Of a stretch of 64,000 nt of DNA, positions 23,444 through 35,500 are shown one piece after another. The notes below the pieces were generated by a model. That model was not told the origin of the DNA and searched no databases. It was given only the letters and a program-made list of their open reading frames with translations. Position numbers and translations under genes: made by a program. The DNA comes from Chondrus crispus (taxonomy: Eukaryota; Rhodophyta; Florideophyceae; Gigartinales; Gigartinaceae): NCBI RefSeq assembly GCF_000350225.1, contig NW_005179015.1, positions 1 to 64,000 on the forward strand, given 5' to 3'. Each line of letters opens with the position of its first letter. Positions within the stretch are counted from its first letter, which is position 1.

Positions 23444-25234
23444 TTAGGCATTTATCTTGGCCTGGTAACAGTGTTTGATCTCAGATTTCTGCACTGTTCT
23501 CCTCCAACGCCGCAAATATCTCATCATTGTGAAATCTGGCCGGTTTTGCTCTTGTACGACACGGAAACCACACCAAGGCAGTGTATTTTGCTCACTGATA
23601 CTAGGTATCTCGATAACGACATTCCCATTCTCCTTTTGATTCTCACCCTCCTGCATGATGCCGCAAATATCTTTCACAACATCCCCCGCCACATCAAACA
23701 CGTTTTGCCGCTCAAAGATTTCGTCGTTGTCAACCGACATAATCTCGCTCAGAGACATGCAAAGGGGCGCAGCAACGAGAGTATTAAGCAAACTATTTAT
23801 TTCTTTGCACTGTGTGGCACTCTCCATCGTTTCGCCGCAGGTCCCGTGAATGATCCCCGTACTTCTCCAGCAATTTGCAATTGACTCTGCCCTCATCTCT
23901 GTCCACGCTTGCGAAATAAACTTCATAGCAACCAGTTGGACGATTTTGTAAATGTTTGATGTCTCCATACACATGTTAGCCGGGGCTACCTCGGACTGCA
24001 TTTTCTATATCCTGGCTTCAAACACGCAATAACTGCAGCATGCATGGGTTGCAGTTTTGAGGTCGCTAAGGGGAAGGAAGATGACAGACAAATGACTCAA
24101 CGAAAACATAGTGCTCTTTGTTCCTTGTGCACTGGAATTGTCAACAAGCAGCGCAACTCTGCGGTAACTCGTTCTACCAATATAAGCATCAAACCTGCGA
24201 AGCCAGTCAAAAAACAAACGGCAGTTCATCCATTCCTTTTGCTGCTCCAATAGTCGAAACCGAGCTCCTGGTCAGTCTTTCCTTGAACGCCCGAGGCTGT
24301 TTGACGGAACCAATTGTCATTAGGGGATATCTCTCAGACCCATCAGAGTTCGCACAAACTAGAACAGGTCTCTTTTTTCCGACCAGGCATGAGTTGTCCA
24401 GATGTGGTCCTATCCGGGGGCATGTAGTAAAATAGTCCTGTCTCGTGTGCATTCCAGATATACAGGAGTTTGTAAGGTAGAGTTTCCATTAATTTGGCCA
24501 ATGCTTCCGGAACAATGACAACTGCGGCATCACCAGCTTCACCACATACTTTTCGAGACTTCAGGTTCCATCTGCTCTGAAATTTTGAGAGCCAGGCACT
24601 GGAAAACGCCATCCTAATTTCCTTTTCTTGTGCTAAAAGCGAATTTACTTCCTGTAACAAACGTTTCCGGTGGGCTCGAATCCTAGCTCCATTAACGCAG
24701 TGGCGGGCATAATATCGTTCTCTATTCCAGGTTTCGAGGGGCATTTTAGGTTTGCGGTTGAGCGGCATTTCGTAGACGTCTTATGGGGAGATACGAAAAG
24801 CATTTACCCCGCTCGGGGGAGAGAATTTTGGAGATCGTTGGCTATGAGGGCTGGAAAGAGAGATGTAGGCGTTTGACTGCCCATTCGGCAAGGTCCTCTT
24901 GACAAACGTTTTCGCCATTTGCTTTGAGTCGTTGCGCCTCGGCTTGGATGGAAGCTTTTTGTTTGTGACCAAGTGTGCGCGTACTCATTATTACCTGTTT
25001 TCGAGAGAGGGAGTGCCACCTGTCTAGTACCCGCCGCATATTTATGCAATTGTGAGTCCATTTTGAGTGCTCCATGAGGCCGGTTCTAACCGTAGTTAGG
25101 GGTTCGTGTAACGGAATACTGCCCCATAGCCCGTATATAAATGCTTTGTATGACGTGTACTCGTTGAACGGCCTATTACGTTTATCCGATATTCGGTTAC
25201 GCTTGATTTTCAAATACTTTTGCGCCTCTCCCAT
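23444..25234 (-). pseudogene. pogo/Tigger-type (Tc1-mariner) transposase remnant
   Basis: Read on the minus strand from 25234. A CENP-B/pogo-type helix-turn-helix region (KANGENVCQEDLAEWAVKRL, ~24.87-24.93 kb) comes first, then a second DNA-binding half (SAWLSKFQSRWNLKSRKVCG), then the DDE domain: NAHETGLFYYMPPDRT near 24.43 kb, PVLVCANSDGSERYPLMTIG near 24.33 kb, FFDWLRRFDAY near 24.20 kb and LLVDNSSAQGTK near 24.13 kb. The fragments lie in different frames. The first catalytic Asp (normally N-DETGLF) is His here, and the third motif after FLPL has lost its Asn-Thr-Thr-Ser core. The element is therefore dead. TIRs and TA duplications were not resolved. Confidence 0.8.
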
Positions 25235-25349
25235 ATTGGGAGAGAATATTTACATTCCTATATGGCCAGTATTCCCTTGAATATCATTCCCTTAAACGGG
25301 AATCACTGTACATGAAGGATTGTCACGGGTCCCCTCAGGAGGAGAAAGT

Positions 25350-26438
25350 TTCAATGCCAAAAGAACACTGGAAGCACCGACATTGTATATACATTTGAAG
25401 GATACGCTTCGCAAACGACATGGGTAATTGATGAAGACAGCACGGTACCCCATGCCGCAGCGATGGCCGTACTAATGAGATGTTGGCGGGTAAGGATCCA
25501 GTCATCATCTCTTGCTATTACGGTTGCGACCCAACCACTCTTTGTGGAGAACACCTGAGAACTCTTCCTGCAGAAAATGTTTTCATCCCAGTTCTAGCAC
25601 TTTATGAACGAACAACGGTGAATTTGGCGGTTGAAGGTTCCGAAGAGCCGGTCACGGTTACCGCGAATCACAATGCCCGTATATCAACAACGTTGATGAT
25701 TGGGAAAGGGCCCGTGCCCTTACGAAGCGTGGAGCACAGTACTCAATGACCGCACGGCCGAAAGGGCTAGATAAGTTGTTCACCAGATTTCCCCCCAACA
25801 ATCCTCTTTCTTTGACTGTGCATCCTGCTGCTGCAAACCAAACACTATGCATGAGATCAATATCCAGAGAGCATTGAACCTTGAAAAGCTTGGCATAGGT
25901 CTGGTTAAAATGTACAGAGAAGTGGCTACATGAAGCCCGAATATCAAGGAGACTGCTGTTCAAGAGCATAACTCCAAAACACATGTGCGGCTGGTCAGCA
26001 TTTCCGTTGGAGATTATATCCTGATGACCAAACGCATGGCGAAGGGTGGACACGGGCTCAGATTGCAATGTCGTGGGCTCCAAGGCATCATCCGCTTGGA
26101 ATAGGACTGGTGTTATGACGCCAAATCTTGCAGAATGAGCACTGTTCTTTGATATACGCTAACCGTCTGAAGGTTCTGCGAACTCGCAGCAGAATGTGTC
26201 GGAAGAACTGTTGGAAACGAGACAGAGCAATGATACGCCTTATAATTTAGTCAAACAATTGCTACATCTCCGTTGCAATCGTGGCGCACGCATGAACGTG
26301 ATTCAGGCAACATGGAAGGGCTCTGAACATAGAGAACCGGCGTTTGAGCGGCTACAAGTAATGAAAAATGACATGCCTGACATGCTAGACTCATTTCTGA
26401 ATTCTTTCGAAAACCTGAAAATGTTTGAAAGCGCCTGA
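25350..26438 (+). pseudogene. Ty3/gypsy integrase C-terminal remnant with chromo-like tail
   Basis: Plus-strand pieces run in the order of a gypsy integrase: a core block near 25.40-25.55 kb; a PLSLTVHP block near 25.81 kb typical of proline-rich core ends; VKMYREVAT near 25.91-25.93 kb; GDYILMTKRMAKGG then LRLQCRG near 26.01-26.07 kb, matching the GD-VL-------H-LR--W-GP barrel; and the open frame 26196-26438, whose NVIQATWKGSEHREPAFERL resembles a chromodomain. Several stops and frameshifts occur. The rest of the element is not visible upstream, and a pogo remnant lies there on the other strand. Confidence 0.6.
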
Positions 26439-26665
26439 CACTCGCTGGATCGCTTTCCCCAGAAAGGCGTATATCACGGCATGGAATGCATTCAAAGACT
26501 GCCAGGATGTCATGAGCCATCTGTCTAAAGGCCCGTAGCCGCGCAGCCGGCCACCAGTGGCCGCCAGCGCATGGACAGTACATGTGGTATGCTAGTCTGT
26601 TAGGCTAGGAAAGAAAAGAGACATCGATCTGAACACCGCACTCCTGGCAAGTTTAGTACAGTACT

Positions 26666-27365
26666 TGTAGTATAACCCCCCCTGGGGCTTTAAATTAGAT
26701 TAGATCAAGAATTAGATCAGCTACTGTAGAGCGTCGAGCTCTACTCTACAACCGCGCGGGTCCACGTGTACACCACGGGGACAAGGGACCCGCGCATACA
26801 CGTGCCCACGTGTACCACGCGCGAACGCAGCGCGCCCGCACCACGGGTAATACGTGTACGGTCAGCCTCGACATAGCTGACAGTATTACAGTGCAGGCCG
26901 ACCTGCACTGCAGTAGCCCACTACAGTACCTCTGTACTGTAGTGTTATGATAGATTGTTTTGTATATTAAGTAGGGAGCGGACCGACGGCGGCAAGGGGG
27001 GGACAAGCACAGGCTTGTCCTCAACCGACCGCCAAGGTCAGTCCACCCAGCTTATTCTAAACGTCGCCTTCGCTCTTCGCGAGCGTTTAGTCGGAGCAGA
27101 GCCGGAGTGGACGCGCAGCACGCGAGCGAGCACGGAACCGCCTCCGCCCGTCAGCACTGGTACGTCACCCAGTGCTGCTCCGGGGCGTCGAGGCGTCGAT
27201 CCGCTCGTGCGTGCGCGCGTCCCTGCTCGCTCCCGCTCTACAACCGCTACCCGGGCCCGAGCCCGGTTCCGTAGCTGGTTGGCCCGCTTCACCCCTTCTC
27301 CGATCCGGGGTATACAGGTCGAACTGCGCATACACCTCCAGTCGTCTGGGGGTGTTTATGCTACA
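26666..27365. mobile_element. Solo LTR, family A, copy 2
   Basis: A 700-bp homologue of the LTR at 14626-15292, with the same TGTAGTATAACCCCCCCTGG start and ATGCTACA end. The 5-mer gtact flanks it exactly (26661-26665 and 27366-27370). The two copies have different duplications, so they are independent insertions and not the pair of one element. Confidence 0.92.
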
Positions 27366-27900
27366 GTACTGTTGCGGCTATCCAAACCGCCTAGCACCCG
27401 CCACCAGCTCAATGACGGCATCCACCCAAATTCTTTACTTCCTGATTGTTCGCTGCGCCCCAACGCTCTATCTTCCGGATATCGCGCTTTAGTATTCTCT
27501 CCTCCCTGCAAGAAGCTCTTTATCCCTGCCTACCTCGCTTCCCCCCTCCTTCGTCTCTGTCTCTCCCTGCCCCAGCCTGACACCTCCCTATTCCCGCTTT
27601 TCTTTGGCAACGCTCTGGTGGCTTCGACCACACCCCCTCGGCCGCCTCTCCTATCGGACTCTTGCGTTTCGGTTCCCTACCAAGGTTCTGCGCATTCACC
27701 TTTCGGTTGCAATCTGATTTTACACGTATCGACGTGCCGTTCCGAACCACCGGTCCCTTAAAGGGACGGGTGTTGCGGAACGGCACAAAGAAAAGTTTTC
27801 CTTCGCTTCTGCCAGAGAAACCTTCCTGCATACGGTCGAAGGGAGACCTGATGGTCATTCGTACCGGGGGCAGGCATTCTCAATTGTCGCTATAGGCTGG
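27366..27900. other. Pyrimidine-rich spacer, no supported gene
   Basis: C/T-rich on the plus strand, with a duplicated gene-like frame on neither strand. It lies just 3' of the old gypsy integrase and could include remains of that element's 3' LTR, but I could not match it to a second copy. Confidence 0.3.
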
Positions 27901-29131
27901 CGAGGTTTTGCGTAGGAGCGTGGGTGTCAGAGACTTTGCGAAACAGCTTAACGATGACTTCGGGTATGTCGCACTCTCTGGTCCATCTTCTGGACTTCTT
28001 CCCCGCGATCTGCTGCTTGAACTATATTTCTTGCTGCTCATGCGTTGGTTGATTTCCACCCAAGATTCTTGCATGTGTTGTAAGAGTCGTCTCCCATCAG
28101 GAGAAACTCCATTTCTTGCGCCACAGGTTTGCACAGCCCCGGTCGGTATTTTTCATTCGGTTGGGGTGCACTCGGGCGGTTTTCCCATCCATTTCTGACT
28201 TGAGCACGTATCTGACCAGCGATAGGACTTGTCTGATGCGGTAGGGGCCAATCTAAGGGGGGAAAGTATTCTTTCCCTCCGTGCTAGCTCGTTAAGGCGA
28301 CCATACCAGCACTTGACAACGTTCCCTTAACATCAACTTCTTCACATTTTTGCAGGAGAAATCGGCTGCAAGTTCACTTGCTTTCCTTCCATGCCACAGA
28401 AGGCAATTGTGCAGTCCACGGAGGTGTCTTGCTAGGTCGTACAGCTCACTTTGCATTCTGCGCGCCTCTCCCGATCCCCAGGACATGAAGGCAGAAATTC
28501 CAAACATCGCCTCATACGGTGTGATTTCAGTAGCTTCATGCACACTCGTGTTTGATGGAAAACAGGAGAGTGCCACACGTGAGTCCCAGGCCTCAGTCCC
28601 TGTGATAAAGAAGCAAGCTAAGTCCTGCACTAATGTTTTTGGTTGCAGCCCTCCACGCACTCGTTGGCCTCAGGGTGAGGGGGAGATGTGAGAACGCGAC
28701 TGACACCGAGTTGCCTCGCAATTTCTCTCACGACTGTGCCGATGATGTTCGGTTCTCGATCCGAAAGCATGGACCCATCGGCCCAAAGATAGACCCCCAC
28801 TCATCCAAAATGATCCTGGCTATAGTTTCAGCCAGCTCATCATGTATGGGCAACGCGCGAGCAAATCGCGTGAACGTGTCGATCACTACCAAAAGCCGGA
28901 CATTTCCCGTAGCAGTACTTGGGGTAAAAGTCTAAACGTCGACTGCCACCTAGTCGGAGCGCCTACGAGGGTAGTTCACAACCATCATGGAATGCTTTTG
29001 GGGCTTGGTGGCGTTGGTTGCTGTGCAGGCCAAGCAGCACAAACCCCTCTGCTGCAAGTCATTTCTCCAGCTCGACCACCAAAAAGAATTTCTCAGACGG
29101 TCTGTTGTCCGTGTGACTCTGTAGTGGCCGC
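27900..29131 (-). pseudogene. Old Ty3/gypsy element, integrase half
   Basis: This is the 3' half of a pol gene whose 5' half lies at 51050-52160. Minus-strand frames give the zinc-binding domain (GHYRVTRTTDRLRNSFWW, then a CCLACTATN tail, ~29.03-29.13 kb), the catalytic core with VIDTFTRFARALPI (~28.86-28.90 kb) and LDEWGSIFGPMG, the late core block SNTSVHEATEITPYEAMFG (~28.48-28.55 kb), and a terminal barrel near 28.2-28.3 kb. Stops and frameshifts are frequent. It is cut sharply at 29131/29132 by the LTR of a younger element. Confidence 0.8.
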
Positions 29132-29805
29132 TGTGGGATAACTCCTCTCTGCCCTGGGTTGGATGAGAGGCGGAGACTTTGTAGAGGGAGCACGAGACGT
29201 GGACGCGCGGCGCGATTAGATCCGATACGGGCGAACTCGCGAAAAGGGAGAGGCTCACTGGCCGGTTACGCGCAGTCGCCCCGTCGTGCGTAAACGGGAG
29301 CGACCGGTAACGGGTTAGAAGCCAGCGCGCGGATAAAATACCGAACGGTCGTAGATTAGGCGCGAAAGGGACGGGGGCGAGCTTGCCCCAGTTTACTGGT
29401 GGGGACGGGTGCCAGGTCTTAACCCCTCAGAGAGATGCCTCGGACACCTGTTCCAGTACAGTAGTACAGTACCTGCCGCCTAGTGCGTGCCGGGTACTGT
29501 ACATAATTAAAAAGCTAGCGCCATAATTACCGCTACCGCACGGACGCTGCTACTACACGTGTGCACTACTGTACACGCGTGTTACTTACAGATTACCGCA
29601 CGGACGACATGTGTGCTAACGCACACACGTAACACGCGTAGACTACCGCTCGGACGACACGTGTGCTACTGTACACGTGGGCCACGCCACGACCAGTCGG
29701 TACACGAGCGCGCTCCCTACATGTGGGCACACCCGCCCACGTGTCCACCGTGCACGGCGGCACTGTTAATAATCTCCCCGCGCGCGCGTCCGTCGTTATA
29801 CCACA
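29132..29805 (-). repeat. 3' LTR of the younger gypsy element
   Basis: 674 bp. On the minus strand it reads TGTGGTATAACG to TTATCCCACA. It pairs with 50377-51049. Multiple CACGTGTGC and GGACGACACG words form short internal repeats. Confidence 0.93.
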
Positions 29806-29819
29806 GAACCCCTTCCTTA
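29806..29819 (-). promoter_or_regulatory. Polypurine tract of the younger gypsy element
   Basis: On the minus strand AAGGAAGGGGTTC directly abuts the 3' LTR. This is the expected position for the plus-strand cDNA primer and confirms that the element is transcribed leftward. Confidence 0.7.
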
Positions 29820-32580
29820 GCTTTCGCGACGTCGTCGTAGCGACCACGAACCCGACCACGCGGTTCCAGTCCGGTTTCTCTCTTTCCCTGCGCGCGCGAT
29901 GGGGAGACCGAAGCTCCTGCGCGCGAACGGGCTTTTTTCCCGCCACGTCTCCGAGCTGGCAGTCGATACGCCAGTTGTCTCGTCCCACTCGGTAAGGACG
30001 TCCTCGAATATCCATCACGCGATCCACGCCCAGCAGTCAACTCACTCCTCTCATTCTCCTGCACGCGGTGCCTTTTTTTCAGCGACGGCACTGCGTACAG
30101 TAGCCCTTTCCACACCCTAAAACGGTCGACCGCAAGAATACCCCTGCTGCGCCTCTTTACGGTGCGTCGTTGAGCCCTGCGGGGGCTCCAGCGTCGACCA
30201 GAGCGGCTCCTGCACTTGGATCGCGACGCCGACGACGCGGCGAAATGCAACCGGCCATCGAGTTGGCCGAGCCGGCGCTCGCGCGCAGCAATTCGTCCGA
30301 TACGGTTCGCGTGCCGCGGCGTACAGTACGCGCGAAAAAGTCCCCGCCGCTGCCCGGTGCGGGCAGGGCGCCTCCAAGAGGCGATTCGGAAGCGCCGCGA
30401 GCGACGCGATCCCTGTGCGGACGGTTGAGATAAATTTCTTTTGTCGACCATCCTCCCGGAGGGCTGGCCAATTTGTAAAGAATACCGTCCCTTTTTCCAT
30501 CCGAAGAGCGGCGCCAGCGGTGCGTCCGCCCAAGCAGGGCACCAAACGGGAGTTTTGCGCGTCTTCCTTGCGGTGACGACCTCTATTGCACCAACACCGA
30601 TCCACAAACCGTACGGAGCGCCCTCTTTTCAAAAGCTCCATTTAGAAACTGAGAGCAACGAGAAGAAACTGCCAGAAACGGGAGGAAACCGGTTTGGTTT
30701 CCAAATATGTCCGAATGCGGTTTTCCCGAGGCAACACTACCGGACGCGGATTGCTCCGAGGAGTCCGATTCCGTTGTAAGAAATGGGCTACAATTTTTCG
30801 CAAGGCGTGGGAGGGAAAAACGTAGGACAATTCGTGACTAAATTAAAAGCCGGCAGACGCGACGCATCGGGACACAAAGAACCGGTCCCCGATACAGCTC
30901 TCCATTTCCACAGGCGCGTGCGATCACGATCATCCACACGGTGCGGCCAAGCGTGGCCGATAGCTATCCGCGTGGACGGTTGGGAGACATTCTCATTGTG
31001 GACCACCCTACCGGAGGGTTGGCCAATTTTGCCAGAATCTGCGTCCATTTGCGCGGGATCCGTCCGGTACGGGTTACCTCGCGGTGCACAGCCGCGGGCA
31101 GCTAGCTGCGGAGGCTGCATAGCACTTCGGAGGCTTGTTTTCTCCGGAGGCCTGTGCGCGAGCGAACGCCCGAACGGGGCGACCGAGAGCGGCCAAAACT
31201 TGCGCTACGCATGCGCGCCTGATCCTTGCTGGCGCGAGCGCCAACACCCCTAGCAAACCAACCGTAGTATGCGTGTAGTATGACTATTGGGGCATTTGCG
31301 CAGTATGGGCGTAGTATGTGTACCGTACGGATGCCGTGTATGTGATATGGCCCATGCACTGTACTGTACAGCACCGTAGAACTGCAATCATCATACGTTC
31401 GAACTATGGCAACACTACGGCTACACTGCAGCATATCGCAATGATCCTACAAATCGGACAGGAATGCAGGACGCGTATGAGCAGTTCAGACCCCTTCTCA
31501 TGCCATCTATATCGAGGCCATCTGCATTAAATATGTGGTGGCAGAAAGACTTGCGCAGAACGACACTTGGCAACAGTGCTCTTCTCAGCCACAAGTCGTG
31601 TACACCGATTACACGAACACACATGTTATCGGTGTGCATATGTACACGTTTACTGTATGGGAACACCCACTTACAGATCATTACACATATCCTCCCGTTA
31701 GAAATCATCAGCAGGTTTCTCGCCTCCACTTCGCAGCCTTTACCGTATCGTCTTATATCAGTCCTCGCGCCTCGTCCCGCGCCGCACCTCTCTCTCCGCA
31801 TCTCGCCGTCTCAGTGTTCTCCCTCCCCTCCCGACCCCTGCGCAGCGCTCGACCTCGTCCTGCCTCCGCCTTTTCCTCGCCAACTAATTCTTCCTACTCA
31901 CGTCTGGGGAAGTTCGCATGGGTTGAGGCCTGCAGGTGGAGGAAGATCTCGAGTACCTTCTCCATATCAAATGCCCGAAGTTGAGCAATTCCTGTGTCGG
32001 CAGCACGGAATCCATGCGGCGACGAACGAGGACGAAGGGTGGGCGTCGGCGTGGGCGGCATAACGAACGAACCTTCTTCTGTTTGTTCCCCTTTCAAGTA
32101 ATTCTGCTCACAACGGGGATTTGCGACTGACCCATGCGGCGTAAGAGAATGCGTAACCAAATGTATTTGGCTGGCATGACTGATATTGGAAACAGTCGTC
32201 GTAACAAACTCTTTTCCATTATAATCCTCTTTGCCGTTAGGTTGTTATCAAGAATTTTCCCGGCCCGCCTTCCTCCTCCTCTCTCTCCCCATCTCGCATC
32301 CAGATGCAAAGAAGTTCGAAGTAAACGTATCCCAACCCCCCACGTCTAGGAACGAAATTCCCGCGCCATGAAATATGCCTCGTAGTGTGTCGATGCCAGT
32401 CTGCATACGGCGGACAGTCGCGCCCGTGGTCGGATTGTGAACGGACAAGGCGCCGTGTGCATCCTATCTGCGAACCCCATTCTGGGGTTACCACGTCGCG
32501 CCTTGATACATTGCCTCAGCGTTATCGCAAAGACGAATTCATATTTGATTTGGTTCCCCCGGGCGCTCTGTCCCGATCAG
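29820..32580. other. 3' noncoding part of the gypsy element and unassigned DNA
   Basis: 29.8-31.2 kb is GC-rich with long frames on both strands that carry no motif. A ~33-bp motif (ccggaggg, then tggccaattt) is duplicated at about 30448-30480 and 31000-31033, 550 bp apart. From about 31.25 kb the composition becomes AT-richer, with short GTAGTATG repeats, and may mark entry into the Tnp2-type transposon. I could not fix that boundary. Confidence 0.45.
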
Positions 32581-32581
32581 C

Positions 32582-35500
32582 TTATCCCGTTGTGACGAGT
32601 GTCCTGTTCACTCCGTCAGGTCCGATTTCTTCGCTTTTCTGCAATCCGTAGACCTTCAGATATAGATCAAGGAACACGGTTCGCTTGCGTCTGGGCTCCA
32701 GCGATTGGTGCTCAAAAGCACCGATAGAGTTCAGCACAACCGACGCGTCTTCTACAGATGTGTTCCGAAAGGCATCTTCAAACCTAACTGGTTTGTAGAC
32801 GTGATCGTATCTGTCAAACAGCAACCGTCCTGCCCAGTCTAGTAGTACCAGGTCCCGTACTGATACAGATCCGTTGACAACGAACTCATACCTGAGAAAT
32901 TTTAAAACTTTCCCATAATAGACGTCCCGGCAGTCATCACTCTCTTCCGTGCAGAACTCCGCTGAAACATACCAGTCAGAGCGCAGCATTTCTGCCCGAT
33001 GACGTCTTGATTTGCTCGCCCCAATCACCTGAAACCCACATCCCACTGGCACTCGGGCTCTGCCAAAGCACCAAACAAAATTTTCGGACACAGCATCATT
33101 TGCTTCTGCAACCTCCAAACCCTCGGCTCTGCAGATATAAGCGTCGAGCAGCTGCTTTGTCCTTTTCTGAACATGGTACGGGCTACGAAGGGTTTCGCCA
33201 TCACGGGGTGCCAATAGCTGCACCCTGGACCCTGCCCCACCATCCTGCGCATATTCATCTTTTGTAATAAAATGTGTCTTGAAATACAACTTGACATGCT
33301 CTCCCACCTTTGCGTTCTCATTTAGAGACTCCAAGGCAAGGTAAGTCGCGTGGAGGTGATGCTTAATGTTCCCAATGTAGCGTTCCATCGTGAACTGTCT
33401 GTTGCTGGCGAGCGGGCTGCATTGCTCTACCATCCACCCTAAATGAATAACATCGTGTATTGTCGACTTACACACTCCTATCCGCCGCGCATCGTATTTG
33501 TAGTACAGAGACTCATATCCTTGAACGAATTCCACACCCAGACTCTTCATTCGTTCGACGTCTGCATGCGATAATGAAGGTCTTCGAGATAGCTCCACCA
33601 GCGTTGACAGCACATGAATATTGCCGAGATACGCGTGGGGCAAGATCCCATCAAGCAGAATAGTTGCAAGATTTGTCAAAAATTCGATGCACTTGGCGCC
33701 CTTCCAGCCTGAACAGTTAGAGGCAGTGCGAGGAAGGTCAGGGAAAGCAGACTGAGATGTGCCTTTCAGCACTTCGTTTAACTCCCTATCGATGTGTATC
33801 CAATCTGACGAGCTGATGACAAAGCGATCGTCCTCTCGCCTCGTCTCCTGCAAGTGAATGCATTTCACCTTCATGATGGCCATAATGTCCTTGCACACAT
33901 TCATCCAATTGTGCATAATATCGATACGGAACGAATGATAACGGTAAACAGAGTGTATCGAGAGGGGAATCGTTCTTCATTTCAGACCTGTACGTCTACG
34001 AATTCTTTCTCTTTCAGCATTTGACGTTCTTGGATCCTCAAGAGAGGATAGCGTTTGCTCAATCTCGGCGGATGTGCGGTAGCGAGGGTTATCAGGTTCC
34101 CAAAGGATAATCATTTCTGTATTACCAACGTCCTGATCATGCGCAATGCGGAATGCAGTTGGGTCATCGTCGGACGGCACCACAACTACACATCTTGTCG
34201 GATAATACATGTGCCGGTGAATGGGACAATAAACACCTGCAAACAAGCAGAATCGACAAGGACACCTTCCATTGTGACCTACGAGACCAGCTTGTTTGTT
34301 GATTGCAGGCTTATCTCCGGTTGCGTGGATAACGTGAACCCGAACTTTCTCCACGTTCCCGTTGAAAAGTTGTACCGGTGTACCGCCGTCACTATTGATT
34401 TCCCTGATTTCATCTCGTAGAGGTTGGAACCATGTGTCAAGATGCTGTGGCTCCGAAGGTCCCTTGATAAAGCCAATTGGAACTATATTCTTGACAAGAT
34501 AGCGCATATCAGGCCGGAGATTGTAGAGGACGGCTGCAATAGGCCAGCAGTCGTAGCTCTGATTTTCAAACGTCTGGAACCCGTCAGTGCTGGGGGCGAT
34601 AAAAATATCGTGTTGAGCAGCGCTTGGTCCGCCGCAGTCGTGCACAATGTAGTGCAATGCGCCTGTCAGGCAGAGACCGCGGCCCGATGGTCCAGCAAAA
34701 ACAACAACAGCAGCAAAAAGAAGAACTGCCGATGGCACAGCGCTACGGAGTGTCCGACTCTCCCTTCTCCGTTTAAAGGAGCTTGCGACTCGTATTAGCT
34801 CAGATACCTGATGGGGGGCACAGAGAAATAGTCCGGCCCAGGATCGATGTGGTAGAGACTTGCGAAGAGAACTGCTCGACGAGTGTGGGGTGGGGCGCGT
34901 ACGTAGGTACCCCGGTTCCACTGGGTTGTAAGGCCAATGCTCATTGAGCTTTTTCGACACCTTGTAACGCGACAAGGCCTTCGACGGGGGCGTCGCAACG
35001 CAGCCCGACGGGATGAAATGAAAGTAGCAGCGCTACGTCAACTGTGCCGCCCGATGGCTCGAAACACCTACAACGGTTCGGTCGCAACCGACGCCGATGG
35101 CACCAACACTGGCTTGTAACAAGACGACGCCCTTCGAGGGAGACGTCGTTGCAACGGTCTCCGTCGGAAAATGGGTCACAGTAGCAGCGTGACGTCAACT
35201 GTGTCGCCCGATGGCAAAGACACCTACACCGGTTCGGTCGCAACCGAGGCCGATGGCACCAACACAAGATAAGGGAAAAATAGGTAGAATTAGAGATAGA
35301 AAAGGATAGGAAAATAAAGGAAAAAGAAAAAGGAACCCCCGAGCGCAAAGGATAAAGTAATCTGTAGGTAAAGGGATTGTCTTGTAAAAGACGGACTTCA
35401 ACCAAGGCGATATCAGACTCCGGCAACTCGGGTTGGTTAATTGACTTGTTCGGTCAAAGGGCTAAGTTATATAGAGCCCCGCCGGGGCGAGTACAGTAGC

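Noticed and set aside
14626..27365. The two family A LTRs as a pair bounding one 12.7-kb element
   Set aside because: Each has its own different 5-bp target duplication, and the DNA between holds unrelated elements on both strands.
26955..27761. 268-codon plus-strand frame
   Set aside because: It begins inside the family A solo LTR and runs out of it; the first half is LTR sequence and the rest has no motif.
29717..30607. 297-codon minus-strand open frame
   Set aside because: It overlaps the 3' LTR and polypurine tract, is Arg-rich from GC-rich composition, has no motif, and the opposite strand is equally open.
31464..32063. 199-codon plus-strand frame
   Set aside because: Pro/Ser-rich low complexity with a second frame open in parallel, no motif and no splice support.
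34640..34975. N-terminal part of a minus-strand frame upstream of the Tnp2 catalytic region
   Set aside because: It is translated solo-LTR sequence; the true upstream part of the transposase lies beyond the LTR, above 35668.
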